Assembly (NCBI RefSeq): GCF_000237925.1
Contig: NC_031495.1
Span: 53,018,746 to 53,082,745, forward strand
Reading direction: 5' to 3'
Length of the DNA: 64,000 bases
Source: Schistosoma mansoni
Lineage: Eukaryota > Platyhelminthes > Trematoda > Strigeidida > Schistosomatidae
Shown here: positions 23,540 to 36,440 of the stretch, piece after piece
How the letters are laid out: every line of letters starts with the position of its first letter
Position numbering within the stretch: position 1 is the first letter of the stretch
Program-made: the position numbers and the translations under genes
The notes under the pieces: model-generated
The model's input: the letters and a program-made list of their open reading frames with translations, nothing else
What the model was told of the DNA's origin: nothing
The model's database searches: none

Positions 23540-23760
23540 ACCCAGTTTCTAAATTTTGGGAAAAAATTTATCCCTTATGGGGAAATTTTGGAAAAGCCTC
23601 TATGGAAAAATTTGGGGTTATGGCGCAAGACCCTCAAACTTTCCCTAGATTTGGGCAAATCCCCAAACATTTGGGATAGACCACTGGACTTTATGGAAAA
23701 CCCCAAAATTCCCCAAAATAGAGAGATTGGGTAGTTTTGAAGTAACTTTGATAAATCATT
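23540..23760 (+). repeat. imperfect GGGGAAAATTTT-type short repeats
   Basis: Motifs such as ttttgggaaaa, tggggaaattttgg, aaaaatttgggg and ccccaaaattcccc recur every 15-30 bp with variation. No tandem period is strict. The origin is not recognised. Confidence 0.5.
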
Positions 23761-26285
23761 TGGAAATTCCTTGGATAAGGTTGTCTGGGAAAAGCTTTGT
23801 TTTTGAGTGATTATCCATTTATGGTCAGTCTCCTTTCGCTAAAAGGAGGCAGGAAAATTTGTAAGTATTCCGTTAGACTTATTCTTTAGGGATCCCAGCT
23901 AAGCTATCATTCGAATCCTCCATATAGGCCCAAAAGCAGAACTGAGAATCCTCTTGAATTATCCTTTTACCTAGAGGTTGAATTAGGGACCTTTCTAATA
24001 GAACTTTGCTCTCAAGCCATAAAATGACCTGAAAACTGTCGGGACAAACTCAAGATTGTGACAGACCGTTTCTGTACTCACAAAGAATATTTGAACTTGC
24101 GAATGGCCAATAATTCGTTCTCTAAATTTTCCATAGAACTCTTCGACGTCAGTTCTCCGGCCTGTTTCAGTTATCTGGTTTGCTATCGATTACGATTTCA
24201 TATCACTGACCTTCACTAATTTTCTTATGAAGTGCTTTGAAAAGTATATATGACCAGATCGTTCGAAACTTATAGCATCAATACGTCAATTTTCTCTGAT
24301 CAATTACGCCTTCTCATTGTCTTAACAAAATTTACACAAGAAAATGCTTCAAGTTTGTAAAGAGAAGTAAATTTGCGGACGAATTAACGGAGTTAAGGAT
24401 AGCGTCTTGAACTTTGGCACAAAACCCATTCATTCATATGGTTAAGCAGTATCTTGGCATCTTAGTTAATATCATTTGGAGTGAAAATTTTAATTATCGT
24501 CCCTAACTCTAATGTCTAACTCTAAATGCTAATCCCAACTGGTCAGACTAATTTAAAAGCCTCTTTCAACTCTAGTAAGAAGTTGAATTTTCCCAAGGTT
24601 ACTTTAGCGTAGCTCAAGTGTCGTCCATAAATTATAGTCATGCTGCAAATTTTTGTGTAAGTGTAGTGAAGCGATATGGTCATTATAGTGTCCTTCATCA
24701 CTACACAAAATATGGAGTCTCCTTACCTAGCGTTATTCGTCACAAAGAGTTTACATTTATTACCTAAGGACCGTAAGTAATGATATTATTTAATACAGAA
24801 TTGTGAGATAATTAAACTGGCACATTCATTTCGGAGTACGGCATATAACTAAGCATGTAATTGTCAAATAGACTAATTCAATTCTATTGGTTAACTTGTG
24901 CCTTACGTGTGAATCCTTCTAATATTTCTTTTTGCGGTTGTCTACTTGTCTGTTGATTGTATTACATTATTATATTGTCTTACAAATACCCAAGACACGT
25001 TAACTAATTGACACTCTGGTCATTTCATGTCCATTTCAATGCGATACAGATCAGATCAGTCTAATGTAGTCACGAACTTATTTAACTACGATACAATTGC
25101 TGGATATTCTATTACCCGTTTTATTTTCCTTCTAATACAGTTGCTCGTGATTCTAGTTACTAGTGTTGGTAAAAACCCAATTCAGTTAAGAAGAGGTCTA
25201 AATCTGGCTTTCATTCAATACTGTTATTTTCCCAGTTCAGTTGTCTCCACTCAATCCAATTATACTTTAACTATTTGTCCCTACTATATATGCTGGCGAA
25301 TTCCATTACTGAAATATTTATCCAAGAACATTTGTGTTCTAATTTTTACTTGATTCATTTCTCCTTGGTCATCGATTATAAAGATAACTAATATAACAGA
25401 AGCTGCAAGATAGCTGCCTACAAAAACTTCTCGGTCTTATAGTAAATTCGTCAGATTTCGGGATTTAGATGAAAATACGTCTCAGGATATCATACTAAAT
25501 ACACGTGAAATCGAATTCAAAATATAGGATTCTATCAATGAGCTTTCGTTTCGACTATGAAGTGGATGTAGTCGAACAGGTTGGATACCTGAAATAATGA
25601 AAGGTCTTTATGATCCGTTGTCTGAAAAAAGACGTATAAGCTTTCACTTATTTCTGTTACTTTGGCGTGAGTTAAGAGGTAATTTCATATTTGCTTGCTA
25701 TACACAGAACAGTGATTTTTGAACTAGTATATCCTATTTATTTCCTCCATCTAGAACCGATAACCTGAAACGACGTCGTCGGAAAATCTCAGAAACCAAG
25801 ATCTATTCGTTTGGTTTTGGAGTTTTGTTTAGCACATCGGGCCGTGGATTACTGAGATTTACTCTCAGAACATATTTTATTAGCAACTACTGATTTATAC
25901 AAAGCGAAATAAGGTCTTCACAGTACTATAAAACTAAAGGAGTTGACAAAAGTTATCTGACCTTCCGTCTTGACCATTGGAGACTTTCGTATACATCTTG
26001 ATGGATTGAGCACTTCTACATTTGTTTCATTCGTAATATCGAATGATACTCCACAATAACTTCATATAAATTTATTCAATTCCCGTTCTTTTTTGAAGCC
26101 TTATTTTAGTAGAAACTGTCAATATTTCATATTCCCAGATCTAAGAAAACTTCTGTGTCTTACTTACCTGAGCGTCGCATGCTGAGTTCTTGGTCCCATA
26201 TTCATTCTTATCTGTATACAACTACATAATCAAGTCATTCATTGGTTGGATTTCCACATATCAACGAGGGGTACAATATTTCCAC
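23761..26285. other. sequence upstream of the TPGS2-like gene
   Basis: No coding exon recognised. The 108-residue open frame at 25027-25353 is hydrophobic in its middle but matches nothing I know. Any promoter of the TPGS2-like gene should lie at the right-hand end; no clear TATA element stands out. Confidence 0.35.
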
Positions 26286-26325
26286 ATGTTCCTTAAAACA
26301 TTTCAAGATTTAAAAGATATAATAG
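26286..26325 (+). CDS. TPGS2: TPGS2 exon 1 with start codon
   Basis: The ATG at 26286 opens MFLKTFQDLKDII. A GTACTA donor follows and the 36-bp intron ends TTTTTAAG. The junction codon G|TT restores the frame into NKPGVYDV. Upstream sequence stays open in this frame for a few codons, so an earlier or trans-spliced start is not excluded. Confidence 0.75.
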
Positions 26326-29300
26326 GTACTACTCATTTTCATGTTTTTCAAAATTTTTAAGTTAATAAACCCGGTGTTTATGATGTTTATTTAAAAACAA
26401 ATGAACCGGTTTCGGAAGAAAAAATTCAAATATGGGAGTCGCTTAACGGCCTAACTTTGCCTAGTGATTTAAAAGACTTTTATCTAACTACTGATGGCAT
26501 CGAACTTGGATGGTACAGTATTTGTAATGGTAAATTGTGAATCAACTAATAGAATCCTTTAGAAAAAACATCTGCAGCTGGACTGATCAAGATAAATAAA
26601 CTAGAGGATTTCAAGTCCATAAAATTAAATTGCATAAATCTTGATGAAGAGACAAAAAACGACGATTTTGAGGTATTTGTAAACAGTTTCCTAGGCCCTG
26701 GATTCAATAGATGGCCAATTAATTATGAACTAGAAAAGTGTCTGAATGGCGCCACGGTTATTTTTGTTTTTAGTGATAATCAAAAGGGTGTTTTTATTTT
26801 AAATAATGATTTGAGTATTCACAAAATTTGCTGCACATTTCAGCAGTACATCAGATTGGCAGTTGTACATTTAGGCTTACAAGATTGGCAAATTTGGTAC
26901 ACTGACGATGCGCCAATTCCAAGTAGCCAAGTAATGTATACTTTTTCTCATCACTTTTTTCAGCAATTATGTTCTCTATACACACCTGAACGTTTGTTTC
27001 TGAATACACGTGAATCTCACGAACAATTTTCGGCTAACTTAGAAAACGGGGTTCCTGTTTCCCTTAACTCCAGGAAATTACTGAACTTTGAATTTTCTGG
27101 GTAAGGTTACATGTAACATAAGTATAAGTATCGTTCGTACTCACTCTTTAAAATTTAGAGTGTTTTCATGGTGTTATACCGGAAACATTATATAGCATCT
27201 AGTTTGGCTAACGCCCGTAAAATTTTATTAGGTTTTTATTACGGTCTTTTTAATGGCTCAAAATCTCTAGGAAATTACGAGTCGTTTATAAACATTAAAA
27301 TACTTTCAAACAAATAAGAATGTCAACAAATCTATAGTAAGCAAATCCTTTTATCCTATCACTCATTTCCCGAGTCATATAGTATAGACAACGCCATACT
27401 TAAAAGATAAGATCGCACCGGATATATACAGTGACTTTTTAGACCAATGAATCTCCTGGAAAACGTAATAGTGAATGTGAGTTCCGAGCATATTTCTAGA
27501 TGAATGCTTGAGCGGTTGTTACTTTCGTCGACAATCTGCAAGTTTGAGAGAATGCTTCAATACTTTTAAAGTGGTGTAATTTACAAACTCATTTAAAAAT
27601 ATTATTTCATTGTAATCCTTGCAGCATTTTCTAGGCTTAGAGCTGATTGTTCTGGTTTTACCTTGGTTTTAAAGAAGTTTAAAGCATAAAATATTGTGAT
27701 TTCTATGGTTTTTGCTACATAGACACTTAAACTCATCAGTATTTGAAAGTTAGAATTCTAGTTTGCGTTTATACGAATTTTTCAAACCAATATTTCAAAT
27801 GTAGCTCATTGTATAAAGTAGTCATTATTCTAAGAACCGGGTTTTATGTCATCATTCTGTACAAATGACATTTCCTAAAATATGGCTAAGTACCTTAAAA
27901 GATATCTCTGCTCTTCAAAACATGCAAAGTTAATTAAAAATATATTTTGCTGATTATCAACCAGTAGGTAGCTGGTTTAAACCCTGCCTTATCTACTTTA
28001 GTTTGGGAAACCATGTAGTATCACTAGCGACTTAACTAGATGGCTTAAAGCTGAGCACTTAAACCTGTATTTAATATGTAACTTACTTCACACTTATTGT
28101 GTGTTATTCATACTGTAGCAAGTCTACTACGGTAGTCAGTTACTTATGGATTCGTCTGTTTAAAGTTTTGGTTTTTGATGCTTGTGGGTACAAGATTACT
28201 TCTCGAGTTTTGAAAGCAAGTTACACAGTAAGTCTCTTTAACGTTGTTATATACATAGTGTTTACCTCTGAAATCTTTATGACCACATGGCTGGAAAGTA
28301 TTGAGTTCTAAAGCCGCACATAATTATCCTCCAGCAGAAAATCTGAAATTAAAGGTTTTAATAGTTAAATAGTTAATCATTTTTATTTCATAAAGTCAGA
28401 ATCTTTGGAGTAAACACCTTCCACAATGAATCTAAAAAGTGATTATGAGACGTTAAATTTTTTGTTGATCATCTGTCTGTGAGTTTTATTGGTGATATGT
28501 TGTGATATTTTCTCTCTGGTTTTCTTAATTATCAAACACTTTTGAAATCGTCAACATAATAAATATTCTTTATTGTTTGGTCTCAAACTCTTTTTACTTT
28601 CTTCTTAGTAGGATGAATCGTTCTAATTCTTTCGCAAAAACTACCGTTCAATCCGATATGTCGAACAAAAACGGAAGGTATGTTTGACTCTTATCTATTG
28701 ATTTATGTACTAAATCTCCGAATTAAAATTGTCTCAAGCCATCCTTGATTTCATCCCTTATCAAATGATATTAGCAAGCTAAATTATATTTTGATCGTTT
28801 ACAAATCTAATTTTGACTAAAAACAGAAATTTAAGTCTGAATATATATATATATATACTAAATGGTTAAGTAGACAGATTGAAAGATACGAAGAAAGATA
28901 GTAGGGAAAACATTGTAAATCATACCACATTGAATAGTAAATCAGTAGGATCAGGGTAAGAACAAACTCCTTTTGAATACATAAAAGGGGCTGCAATCTT
29001 CATTTGACCAAGGCCTTAATAAACTTTAGTATGCGTTTTTTAAACACGTATCCAACGCTACAAGGTTAATTTGATTTCCACCTCATGACCAATCTTAAAC
29101 AAATGTTTCGTAACGGCGAAAGATGTTTGCCTTTCTTGTGCTGTTAGTTGACGATCGGAACTCGTTTGATTTTGTGTCCAGTCACGCTTACATGGAGATA
29201 ACGATTCGCATTCCCTAAGTATATGTGCTCAAACACTTGTAAATTGACAGACTCGATGGAGTATAAAAGACTCGTCTTAAGAAGTATATGTATCATCAGA

Positions 29301-29919
29301 TTGTTTGGTATTTATTGTTCCAATATGTCACATAGTCTTGATAAACTTCGTATGCTCATTGGATTATCCAAATCTATCAAAGGGATTAGTTGCTTTCTAC
29401 AAACTAATCTTTCTGATTTTTAACTACTTAGTCATAAAACAATCGGTTTCGTGTTATTTGGAAATAGAGAAATGTAAAGTATGTCGACTTTCTGTGAAAA
29501 AATGACTCTGTTTGCATAGTCGAATTTGTAAATGGAGACTTTTCTTGTCATAAGATGCTTTAATTTAAACAGATATACTTTGTGTTACTTCTTACGTTGT
29601 TAATAATTGACTGACTGTACAGTTGAATAATGATAAGATTTATTGCAGTTAGTATCTAACGTCATAATATGATCGCAATCATCAAGTGTATAGATTCTGG
29701 CAGTATAAATTCAGTCAATAAGTAGAGTTATTCTAAATTATTTCATTTGAGTACTGACACATTACAAGGTAAACTTCTTCAACTTTCAACTTAAATAAAC
29801 TTTTAAAAATAATTATTTTGCTTGTTTTACTTGTTTGATCCAAAAATTTCAGTTCCGCTGACTCATGGAACTCAAGATCAAATGATATTGTGAATACGGG
29901 TAGAAGGTCGAAAAAGTGA
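26286..29919 (+). CDS. TPGS2: TPGS2-like tubulin polyglutamylase complex subunit 2
   Basis: Five exons: 26286-26325, 26362-26529, 26563-27100, 28612-28677 and 29853-29919, giving 292 residues; human TPGS2 has about 300. The protein is a non-catalytic subunit of the complex that adds glutamate side chains to tubulin in cilia and neurons. The best matches are KPGVYDVYL, IWESLNGLTLPSDLKDFYLT near residues 17-60, and YIRLAVVHLGLQDWQIWYTD near residue 185, collinear with the human SMI1/KNR4-like fold. Introns 1 and 2 are only 36 and 33 bp; introns 3 and 4 are 1.5 and 2.2 kb. All phases fit (1, 1, 2, 2). Exons 4 and 5 encode a Ser/Lys/Arg-rich tail ending GRRSKK, like the basic tail of TPGS2. If exon 3 is not spliced at GG|GTAAGG, a TAA at 27102 would end a 249-residue form. 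Exons 1-3 are firm; 4-5 are inferred. Confidence 0.87.
26362..26529 (+). CDS. TPGS2: TPGS2 exon 2
   Basis: 168 nt encoding the SMI1-like N-terminal part (EEKIQIWESLNG, DLKDFYLTTDGIELGWY). It ends in AATG before GTAAAT; the next intron is 33 bp and ends TTTAG. Confidence 0.88.
26563..27100 (+). CDS. TPGS2: TPGS2 exon 3 (main conserved region)
   Basis: Encodes EKTSAAGLIKINKLEDF, the acidic linker, then VIFVFSDNQKGVF, YIRLAVVHLGLQDWQ and the C-terminal LLNFEFSG. It ends at a GTAAGG donor in phase 2; read-through would stop one codon later. Confidence 0.85.
28612..28677 (+). CDS. TPGS2: TPGS2 exon 4 (candidate)
   Basis: 66 nt between a pyrimidine-rich acceptor (CTTCTTAGTAG) and a GTATGT donor. 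In the phase left by exon 3 it is open and reads MNRSNSFAKTTVQSDMSNKN, a Ser/Thr/Asn/Lys-rich tail. No homology supports it; the fit of phase and splice sites does. Confidence 0.6.
29275..29420 (+). repeat. Penelope-like terminal-repeat copy in TPGS2 intron 4
   Basis: The segment aagtatatgtatcatcagattgtttg and the following cacatagtcttgata match the terminal repeat at 40380-40440 and, inverted, 39188-39260. It appears to be a solitary terminal repeat. Confidence 0.55.
29853..29919 (+). CDS. TPGS2: TPGS2 exon 5 with stop codon (candidate)
   Basis: After AAAATTTCAG, in the phase left by exon 4, it reads SSADSWNSRSNDIVNTGRRS and then KK and TGA. The basic ending and the correct phase support it; a poly(A) signal follows 80 nt later. 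Confidence 0.6.
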
Positions 29920-29998
29920 AAATTTGAAGTTTTGTGTATTATGTAAAACTGTTGAATAGTGTTTATTTATTTATCCAACCTGAGGATTTTGTATAATT

Positions 29999-30004
29999 AA
30001 TAAA
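29999..30004 (+). terminator. poly(A) signal AATAAA of TPGS2-like gene
   Basis: AATAAA, 80 nt after the proposed stop at 29917-29919. Confidence 0.5.
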
Positions 30005-30240
30005 TGATCTTTGACTCCAACAAGTATTCGTTTGTTTAGAACCACTAATATAAATCCTATTTCGAAATATTTATCTGGAAAGATGAGTACTTGTTTTCTC
30101 TTATTTGCAAATTAGCCTATGAATAAATCTATCTACATGTTAGTAAGTATGACTATTATTCAAAGATGAATTTACTCAGTATCTATTGTTATAAACAATA
30201 AAGCCTCAGCTTCGAAGTTGTAGCTATCAGTGTCAAAATC

Positions 30241-30990
30241 TTACTTACTTATGCCTGTTACTCCCAATAGATCATAGGCCGCCGACCAGCTTTCTCCAAC
30301 CCACTCTGTCCTGGGTCTTCCTTTCTAGTTCTATCCAATTGTTGTTCATTCTTCTCATGTCTGTTTCTATTTCTCGGCCTAATGTGTTCTTTTGTCTTCC
30401 TTTTTTCCTTTGGCCTTGAGGATTCCATATGGGAGCTTGCCTTGTGACGCAGTTGGGTGCCTCCCTCAGTGTGTGTCCTACCTACTTCCAGCACTTCTTC
30501 CTGATTCCTTCCTCCGGTGGATGGAATCCGGTTTGTTGTCTTGCACAGTAACTTGTTGCTGATAGTGTCTGGCCAACAGATCCGAAGTATCTTGCGTAGA
30601 CAACTGTTAATAAACGCTTGTATCTTCTGGATGATGGCTTTCGTAGTTCTCCAAGTTTCCGTCCCATACAGTAGAACTGTCTTGACATTTGTATTGAAAA
30701 TTCTGATCTTTGTGTTGGTTGGCAATTGTTTTGAGTTCCAGATGTTCTTTAGTTGTAAATATGCTGCTCTTGCTTTGTCGATCTGCGCCTTCATATCTGC
30801 ATCAAATCCACCGTATTCATCGATGATGATGCCCAGATATGTAAAGGTTTTCACATTCTCCAGAGCTTCTCCGTCAAGTATGATTCGATTAGTTCATGTT
30901 GTGTTGTATCGGAGAGTCTTGCTTTTCCCTTTGTGTATGTTGAGACCTACTGCTGCTGCTACACTGGTCGTCTTCTATTTTACACCAATG
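30241..30990 (-). mobile_element. RTE-like LINE, 5'-truncated 3' part
   Basis: A 198-residue frame (30854-30258) encodes KTFTYLGIIIDEYGG, AAYLQLKNIWNSKQLPTNTK, VLLYGTETWRTTKAIIQKIQ and SCLRKILRICWPDTIS, the region downstream of the RT palm in RTE-like LINEs. It then shifts frame into the [12 protein letters not shown] C-terminus. The 3' end lies at 30241, with a TAAG-repeat tail on the minus strand. It supplies the segment deleted in the 7311-8115 copy. Confidence 0.85.
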
Positions 30991-32546
30991 GTTGACTTAA
31001 AATAGATATACCTTAAGACCAGAGAACGCTGGACGTTTATTTGTCCTGGTGTATATCTGAGTTATCAGGAGTGTGCATCCACAAACTCCCTAAGGATCAA
31101 AGGAAAGCTTTTCGGGTTTTACTGCAAGCGCATTTCCTTAAACCATTCAGTGGACATCAAATAGTTCACAATTTCTACTTCATTTATGGTACAAAGTCTC
31201 GATAACAGGATCTTTTTCCATTGGTATACCTGTTTCACTATTGAGATGTTTGACTTATATCGCTATTGAACCACCGTATGATTGTTGAATGACCTAATGG
31301 TTATGCGCATGGCGGTGGAGTTGGATACTAGGACAAAATGGTTGTCTAGTTTTATTTGTCTGTTAATAGGAGACTAAATAAAGTCCACTCATGATTCAGA
31401 ATGTGCTTAAGATGAACAACCTTTACAATTTCCAAACATAACGATTTAACATTTTCGGATGAACGAAGTTTATTAAACTACATGATTTAATAAGGCAATA
31501 CATTTTGAATGATCAAAATGAATGATAGCTTTTGGGATATTCTATGTTAATATGTAAATAATGATACTATAGTGCATGTACGATAAGTGTTTCCTCTAGA
31601 AAAGTTACATATACACATGGTCTTTCATTATAGATTACCTACAAAAACTATTTTCAAGTATGGTTAACACATTCGCAGAGTATATGCACCATACATTCAT
31701 ATGAACTGTTTTGTTATTAATGAAGCAATAGTTTGAAAATGGATAATGCTAACATCCAAAAAATATGCACATTAATTCCCCTCTTTCTTATTGAGAAACT
31801 ATATAGGTTTGCGAAGTCGGAAAAATTGTATAGACATTTAATGTAATCATGATTAATCATGTTAGTATAAAGTAAGAAATGTACAGTTAGAATTTAGTTG
31901 GTAACTAATCTTTACAACTAATCTAATTATAAATAATCATATATCTGATGTGTAAACGAAATAAATAAGTTGCTATGATAAAAATCATAAATTACTTTGA
32001 TTTGAAAGGATTTTATTTTTGATTTCATAAATTTAAAATGAGGATTACTGTCTGATATACTGAAGAATTCCCATTTTCGTATGATGATTTTATTCATTTG
32101 TTTTATCTATTCACGTGTAAAAATAATAATTCCGAGGTGGGATTCAAATATGTACTTGTTTAAATGATCTTAACTTTAAAGAATCTAAAAATACCTAATT
32201 CAGATAGCTTAATACATCATCTATACAGATTAATTCATCAAGAGATTCACATAATATTGAACATCTTTTTGATAGGAAACCATCATAACGACAGTAAGTT
32301 GATACTGACTAAGATACAATATAAGATTATTTATGCTCTTGAAAAATTTAGCGATCGGGAAATAGGTTAAATTGTAAACCGTAGAAATATTTTATAAATC
32401 AATTGTTTTTGGTTAGACAATAACAGTAGAAATATCATGTTACAAAGAGTTGTTCATTAGAATAATATAAATATTCAATACAGTTAGGTAGCAAGTCAAT
32501 CTCTTACTAAATCTTTTTCAGTGAAGAATTTTGAGATTGTAAGATA
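30991..32546. other. no feature seen
   Basis: AT-rich sequence. The 68-residue open frame at 32164-32370 is Ile/Leu/His-rich and looks like chance. Confidence 0.4.
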
Positions 32547-32550
32547 CTAG

Positions 32551-32853
32551 TGTAGTGTGGTCTACTTATATCCATATAAGTAGTATATGGTGAGGGTCAG
32601 TCATAGAATGTATTTTGGTAGAAGACCGATAAGGAAAGAACTGAAATGAAGCGCAATTGGTAGTAAAATGCATGAACAATGAAATTAGAGAATATGAATT
32701 GATATCTACAGGAGGAACAGTGAAGTTTGAGACAATTGGTTGTTATTTTGCAAATTAACTGTTTGTTATATGGTTATCAGAATTTATTGACATAGTCTGT
32801 AATTTGTGCTTAAATACATTCGGTTGTCCCCAACCAGTGTTTTGTTCACTACA
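32551..32853. mobile_element. probable solo LTR, copy 1
   Basis: 303 bp beginning TGTAGTG and ending CACTACA, flanked by a 4-bp direct repeat CTAG (32547-32550 and 32854-32857). A TATA-like stretch lies near the start. It has a related copy at 59297-59578. TG...CA ends with short inverted repeats and a 4-bp duplication fit a Gypsy-type LTR. No internal region is seen. It is an old fossil. Confidence 0.6.
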
Positions 32854-33344
32854 CTAGAACTATGAAGTTGTGAACTATCTCTTAACTCTTTAGGAAAGGA
32901 AAACTGAATCTTTACCACTCAATGACGTGCTCCTTTACATATTGGTAGAATTAATTCATAACTGATATTATCACTGAAATGCGTTGTATACTTTCGTACT
33001 TCTAAAAATTATGAATATAAAAGTCTACCAAGTTTTACACTTAGTCAGCGATCACAGATGTGCAAAATAAATGTCATGTTCAGTTTTGTTAGAGAATATT
33101 TTCATCCTGAAAATTTGACCGTAATTGTCTGAATAAAAGAATTTATGAGATCAAATTACTAGTAGTTGTTAATTCTTAAGATCATATCTAATTATCTCAT
33201 ATACAACTTCACACTTTCCAATCAGACAATCGACGATAGCAACAACTAGTGGCCCGAGATCTGATTCCAGTTAGATCGTATGAGTGATTGTTATTGGAAT
33301 ATACACATCACCAATCTTTGCATATTATCATCGACTTAACTAGG

Positions 33345-33700
33345 GTTGGTGAATAACGGAATTAAAATAAGTCAAGTACGAGAATGAATTCCGAATACGT
33401 ATTTTTCATACAATCGTTCATCAGAAAGCGAAGCAAAACAAAATGACACGCAATAGAGTAGTGTGAGCCAACTCGATGTAACCAAGTGCGAATCGATATT
33501 TATGGTCAGACAAAAATAAGTTACAGACGTGTGATGAGTAAAATTAGGGATGTACACACATGCGCTTACATAAAAACAGTTAGTGTTGATTAGCGAATAA
33601 GTAACGGGGTAAAAATATGGCTGGAGAAGAATGAATAGATTGATCTGTACAAAGGCTAGAATAACCTATGTGGGCTTGACACAGTACCAACCCCTACATA
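33345..33700. repeat. interspersed repeat, copy 2
   Basis: Same family and orientation as 14378-14735, from ggttggtgaataacgg to the aagaatgaat segment. No coding content. Confidence 0.55.
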
Positions 33701-35734
33701 AAAAACAGCTTTCGACTTGTTCATGTATCTTTGCTTTCATTGTTTTCAGTGGGGTGAAGGTGAGAGTATATGAAAGAGTGAGAGGTAATGTGAATATGGA
33801 CTGTTGATCAATACCTTATTAAGTCGGTTAATTGAATAGCATTGGAGATTTGTAAAACAAAGATTCTGTTACTCACATATGATGTGCAAAAATGATGTAC
33901 GAAAAATGATTTAAGGTCTCAATTTCTTATAAATGCACTACAATGTCTTGGGAATACATCTTTCAGTATAATTGTAAGTTTTAATGTGAAGTTTTATTCA
34001 TAGTTTATTTAATGAGTTAGTTTAAATGGTTTCAATTGAAATATAACAACAAAGTGATATTCATGAATTGACTGAGTTCATAACTAAAATGCCATTGTCG
34101 TTCCTGTTAACATGACATGTTGAACTAATGATGTAGTGTTTTTGATGTTAGTTTGTTCTCTGAGCTGGATGGTTTGGTCGTGATGTAGTGTATCAGGATG
34201 GTAAATTCACAGAGAATCACTAAGGTATATGGTACCAGGTTTAATTGTTCAAAATGTTTTTCAATGCTGTCAATATCTTGTTCAGTCTGTAAAAGGTGGA
34301 AAATTAAACGTAATGAGGCATAGAGTTTATCAAATTATACGGATTTGAGTATACGCTTACGTTTTGAATAGTCTTGGAAAATTAATTTTCGTCATTAATT
34401 CAAGTAGTAGCTCAATAAATATCTACATTGATTTTAAGCAACTGCCTATATTAACAACACCATTATTGTTTTACTGTTGTGTAGATAGAACAAATTTATA
34501 AAACGGACTAATCGCTTTAAATTTACTGTTATTGCCGTATTGTAACTCATCTAATGAACACACTTATCATAAAATTTAAGGGTTTCTGCTTTTCCGTTGC
34601 TGGTGTTCAGATCCAAATTAATCAGTCTCTGTTAGCATATGGGGTCCGTAAAAGAATGCGCTTGTTAATTTTTTTGCAACTTGTATACTTGATGTACCTA
34701 CATCCCAGTATTGTTTGGCTAAAATCCAATTCACTACCTATCTCTTCCATTACCAAATCGTTATTTACTTGTCTGATGAGTTAAGCTGTCTTTATTGTAG
34801 TAAAACTTCTTTGACACGGTTAAGAATACCATAGATAAGAACATTTCAATCAAAATTGAAGAAACCTAATATTTAACGAAGTGTACAACAGAGACTACTG
34901 TTCGTAATATAACTTGGTCGGCAGAATTCAGTGAGCTTTAAAAAAACTAAATAATACAACAATGGTTATTGCAAAGTGATTGCAGTGATAACATATTTGA
35001 ATGGGATACTGCTTGAACATCTGGGCTACCTGTTCCTGTCATCTGGATACTTCAACAAGTTATCTGTTTTTGTGTTTTAACACATCATCGTGTCTGTTAA
35101 TCAGACAACCTATTCAGGTGAATTTATGAAAAGGTTACGACCTTTCGCTGTACATGTTACAAAAAAGTTCAACCAGAGAAATCGTGGTTGCTGGTGATAT
35201 GAAGCGAAAAGAATGTACACTATTCAGATGTCAATTCCTGGAATAATGACTTCTAACTGGCAACCAATCAATATTTATCATGAAGATCGACCAAGAAGTA
35301 AGAAACGGAAACTTGTTGAAATACTATGTGCTGAGAATTCCATTTTGTACCAAAAATATAATGTTGAATAAAGCTAATGATATTACTAATAACAGTATTG
35401 GGTCATAAGGGGATCAGTACTTCCCAAGTATAAATATAATCCATTGTCAAGACTCTCATTTAGTAAAACGTAAAGGTCCATGACTTCCTGTCTATCGTTC
35501 TCAGTCACTAACATGAGAGCGAACTAAAATTCTAATTGTTTTCAACTTGAAAGCTCTCGTTTGACGTCTGCTTTTAGTTACTGAATTTCTGATTCTGAGA
35601 ACCATTGATTTTTGAACGACTAAATGTCATCTCATATAGTTCTTACACAGATTTGTCCATATATCTGCATACATGTATTATCTGTAACATATGTACATCT
35701 TCTGGTTAGCGTTTCTTTAGCGAGTTGGTTTTCT
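33701..35734. other. no feature seen
   Basis: AT-rich sequence without recognisable exon or repeat. Confidence 0.4.
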
Positions 35735-35830
35735 ACTGGATGGGGTCGTTAACCCCATGCCTGACCTCCCTCCTTTACTCGGGCTTGGGAACGGCAGTAG
35801 CCCCCGGAGGAGCTACAGGCGTAAGTAAGT
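35735..35830 (+). mobile_element. LINE 3'-end fragment
   Basis: A GC-rich island (tactcgggcttgggaacgg, gtagcccccggaggagctac) ends in ggcgtaagtaagtaa, the tail seen at the 3' ends of the RTE-like LINEs. Only the 3' untranslated end remains. Confidence 0.6.
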
Positions 35831-36409
35831 AATGTACATCTTAGATGTTATGTTCGATTTTCCTATCCTTCTATTCACCTGTACTATTTTGTAAAAAAAA
35901 TTCATATTTACTATTATAAAAATTTAATAAATCATAATATAAGTAGTAATATGATTATGATAAATTTTTTTAAAATAAATATTCTGAAATGTTCTATTAA
36001 TCAGGAAAATACATTGAAAGAAAAAAATACCAGAAAAGAAAAAAAAGAACAAAAACAAACCCAGAATAACTTTAAAAGTAATTTGTTTACAAAAAATTAA
36101 TTTATTGATTTTTTTTTCTGCAGAATAACTTCTTGATTAATTTTATTAGAAATGATGATAAAGATGGTAACTTTCTATTTCATTGTAAATATTTAAATGG
36201 AATTATTAAAAAATGTGTCTATTTAATGTTGCCTCGTTTTTTTTTGTTTTTTTAAATGAACTGCTTTCAATTTTTATTTCATAGGGGTTTATTTGGTTAG
36301 CAACTAATAAATTTTTTTTGTTTTTAAGTCTTAGAAACAGAAATCATTAATGAATTACAGATATATAAATTTTTTTTTAAAAAAATTTATAAACAGTTAA
36401 ACTGTTATA

Positions 36410-36440
<31 letters not shown>

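Noticed and set aside
36409-36440. short periodic array considered as CRISPR or satellite
   Set aside because: It is a plain trinucleotide microsatellite in a eukaryotic genome.
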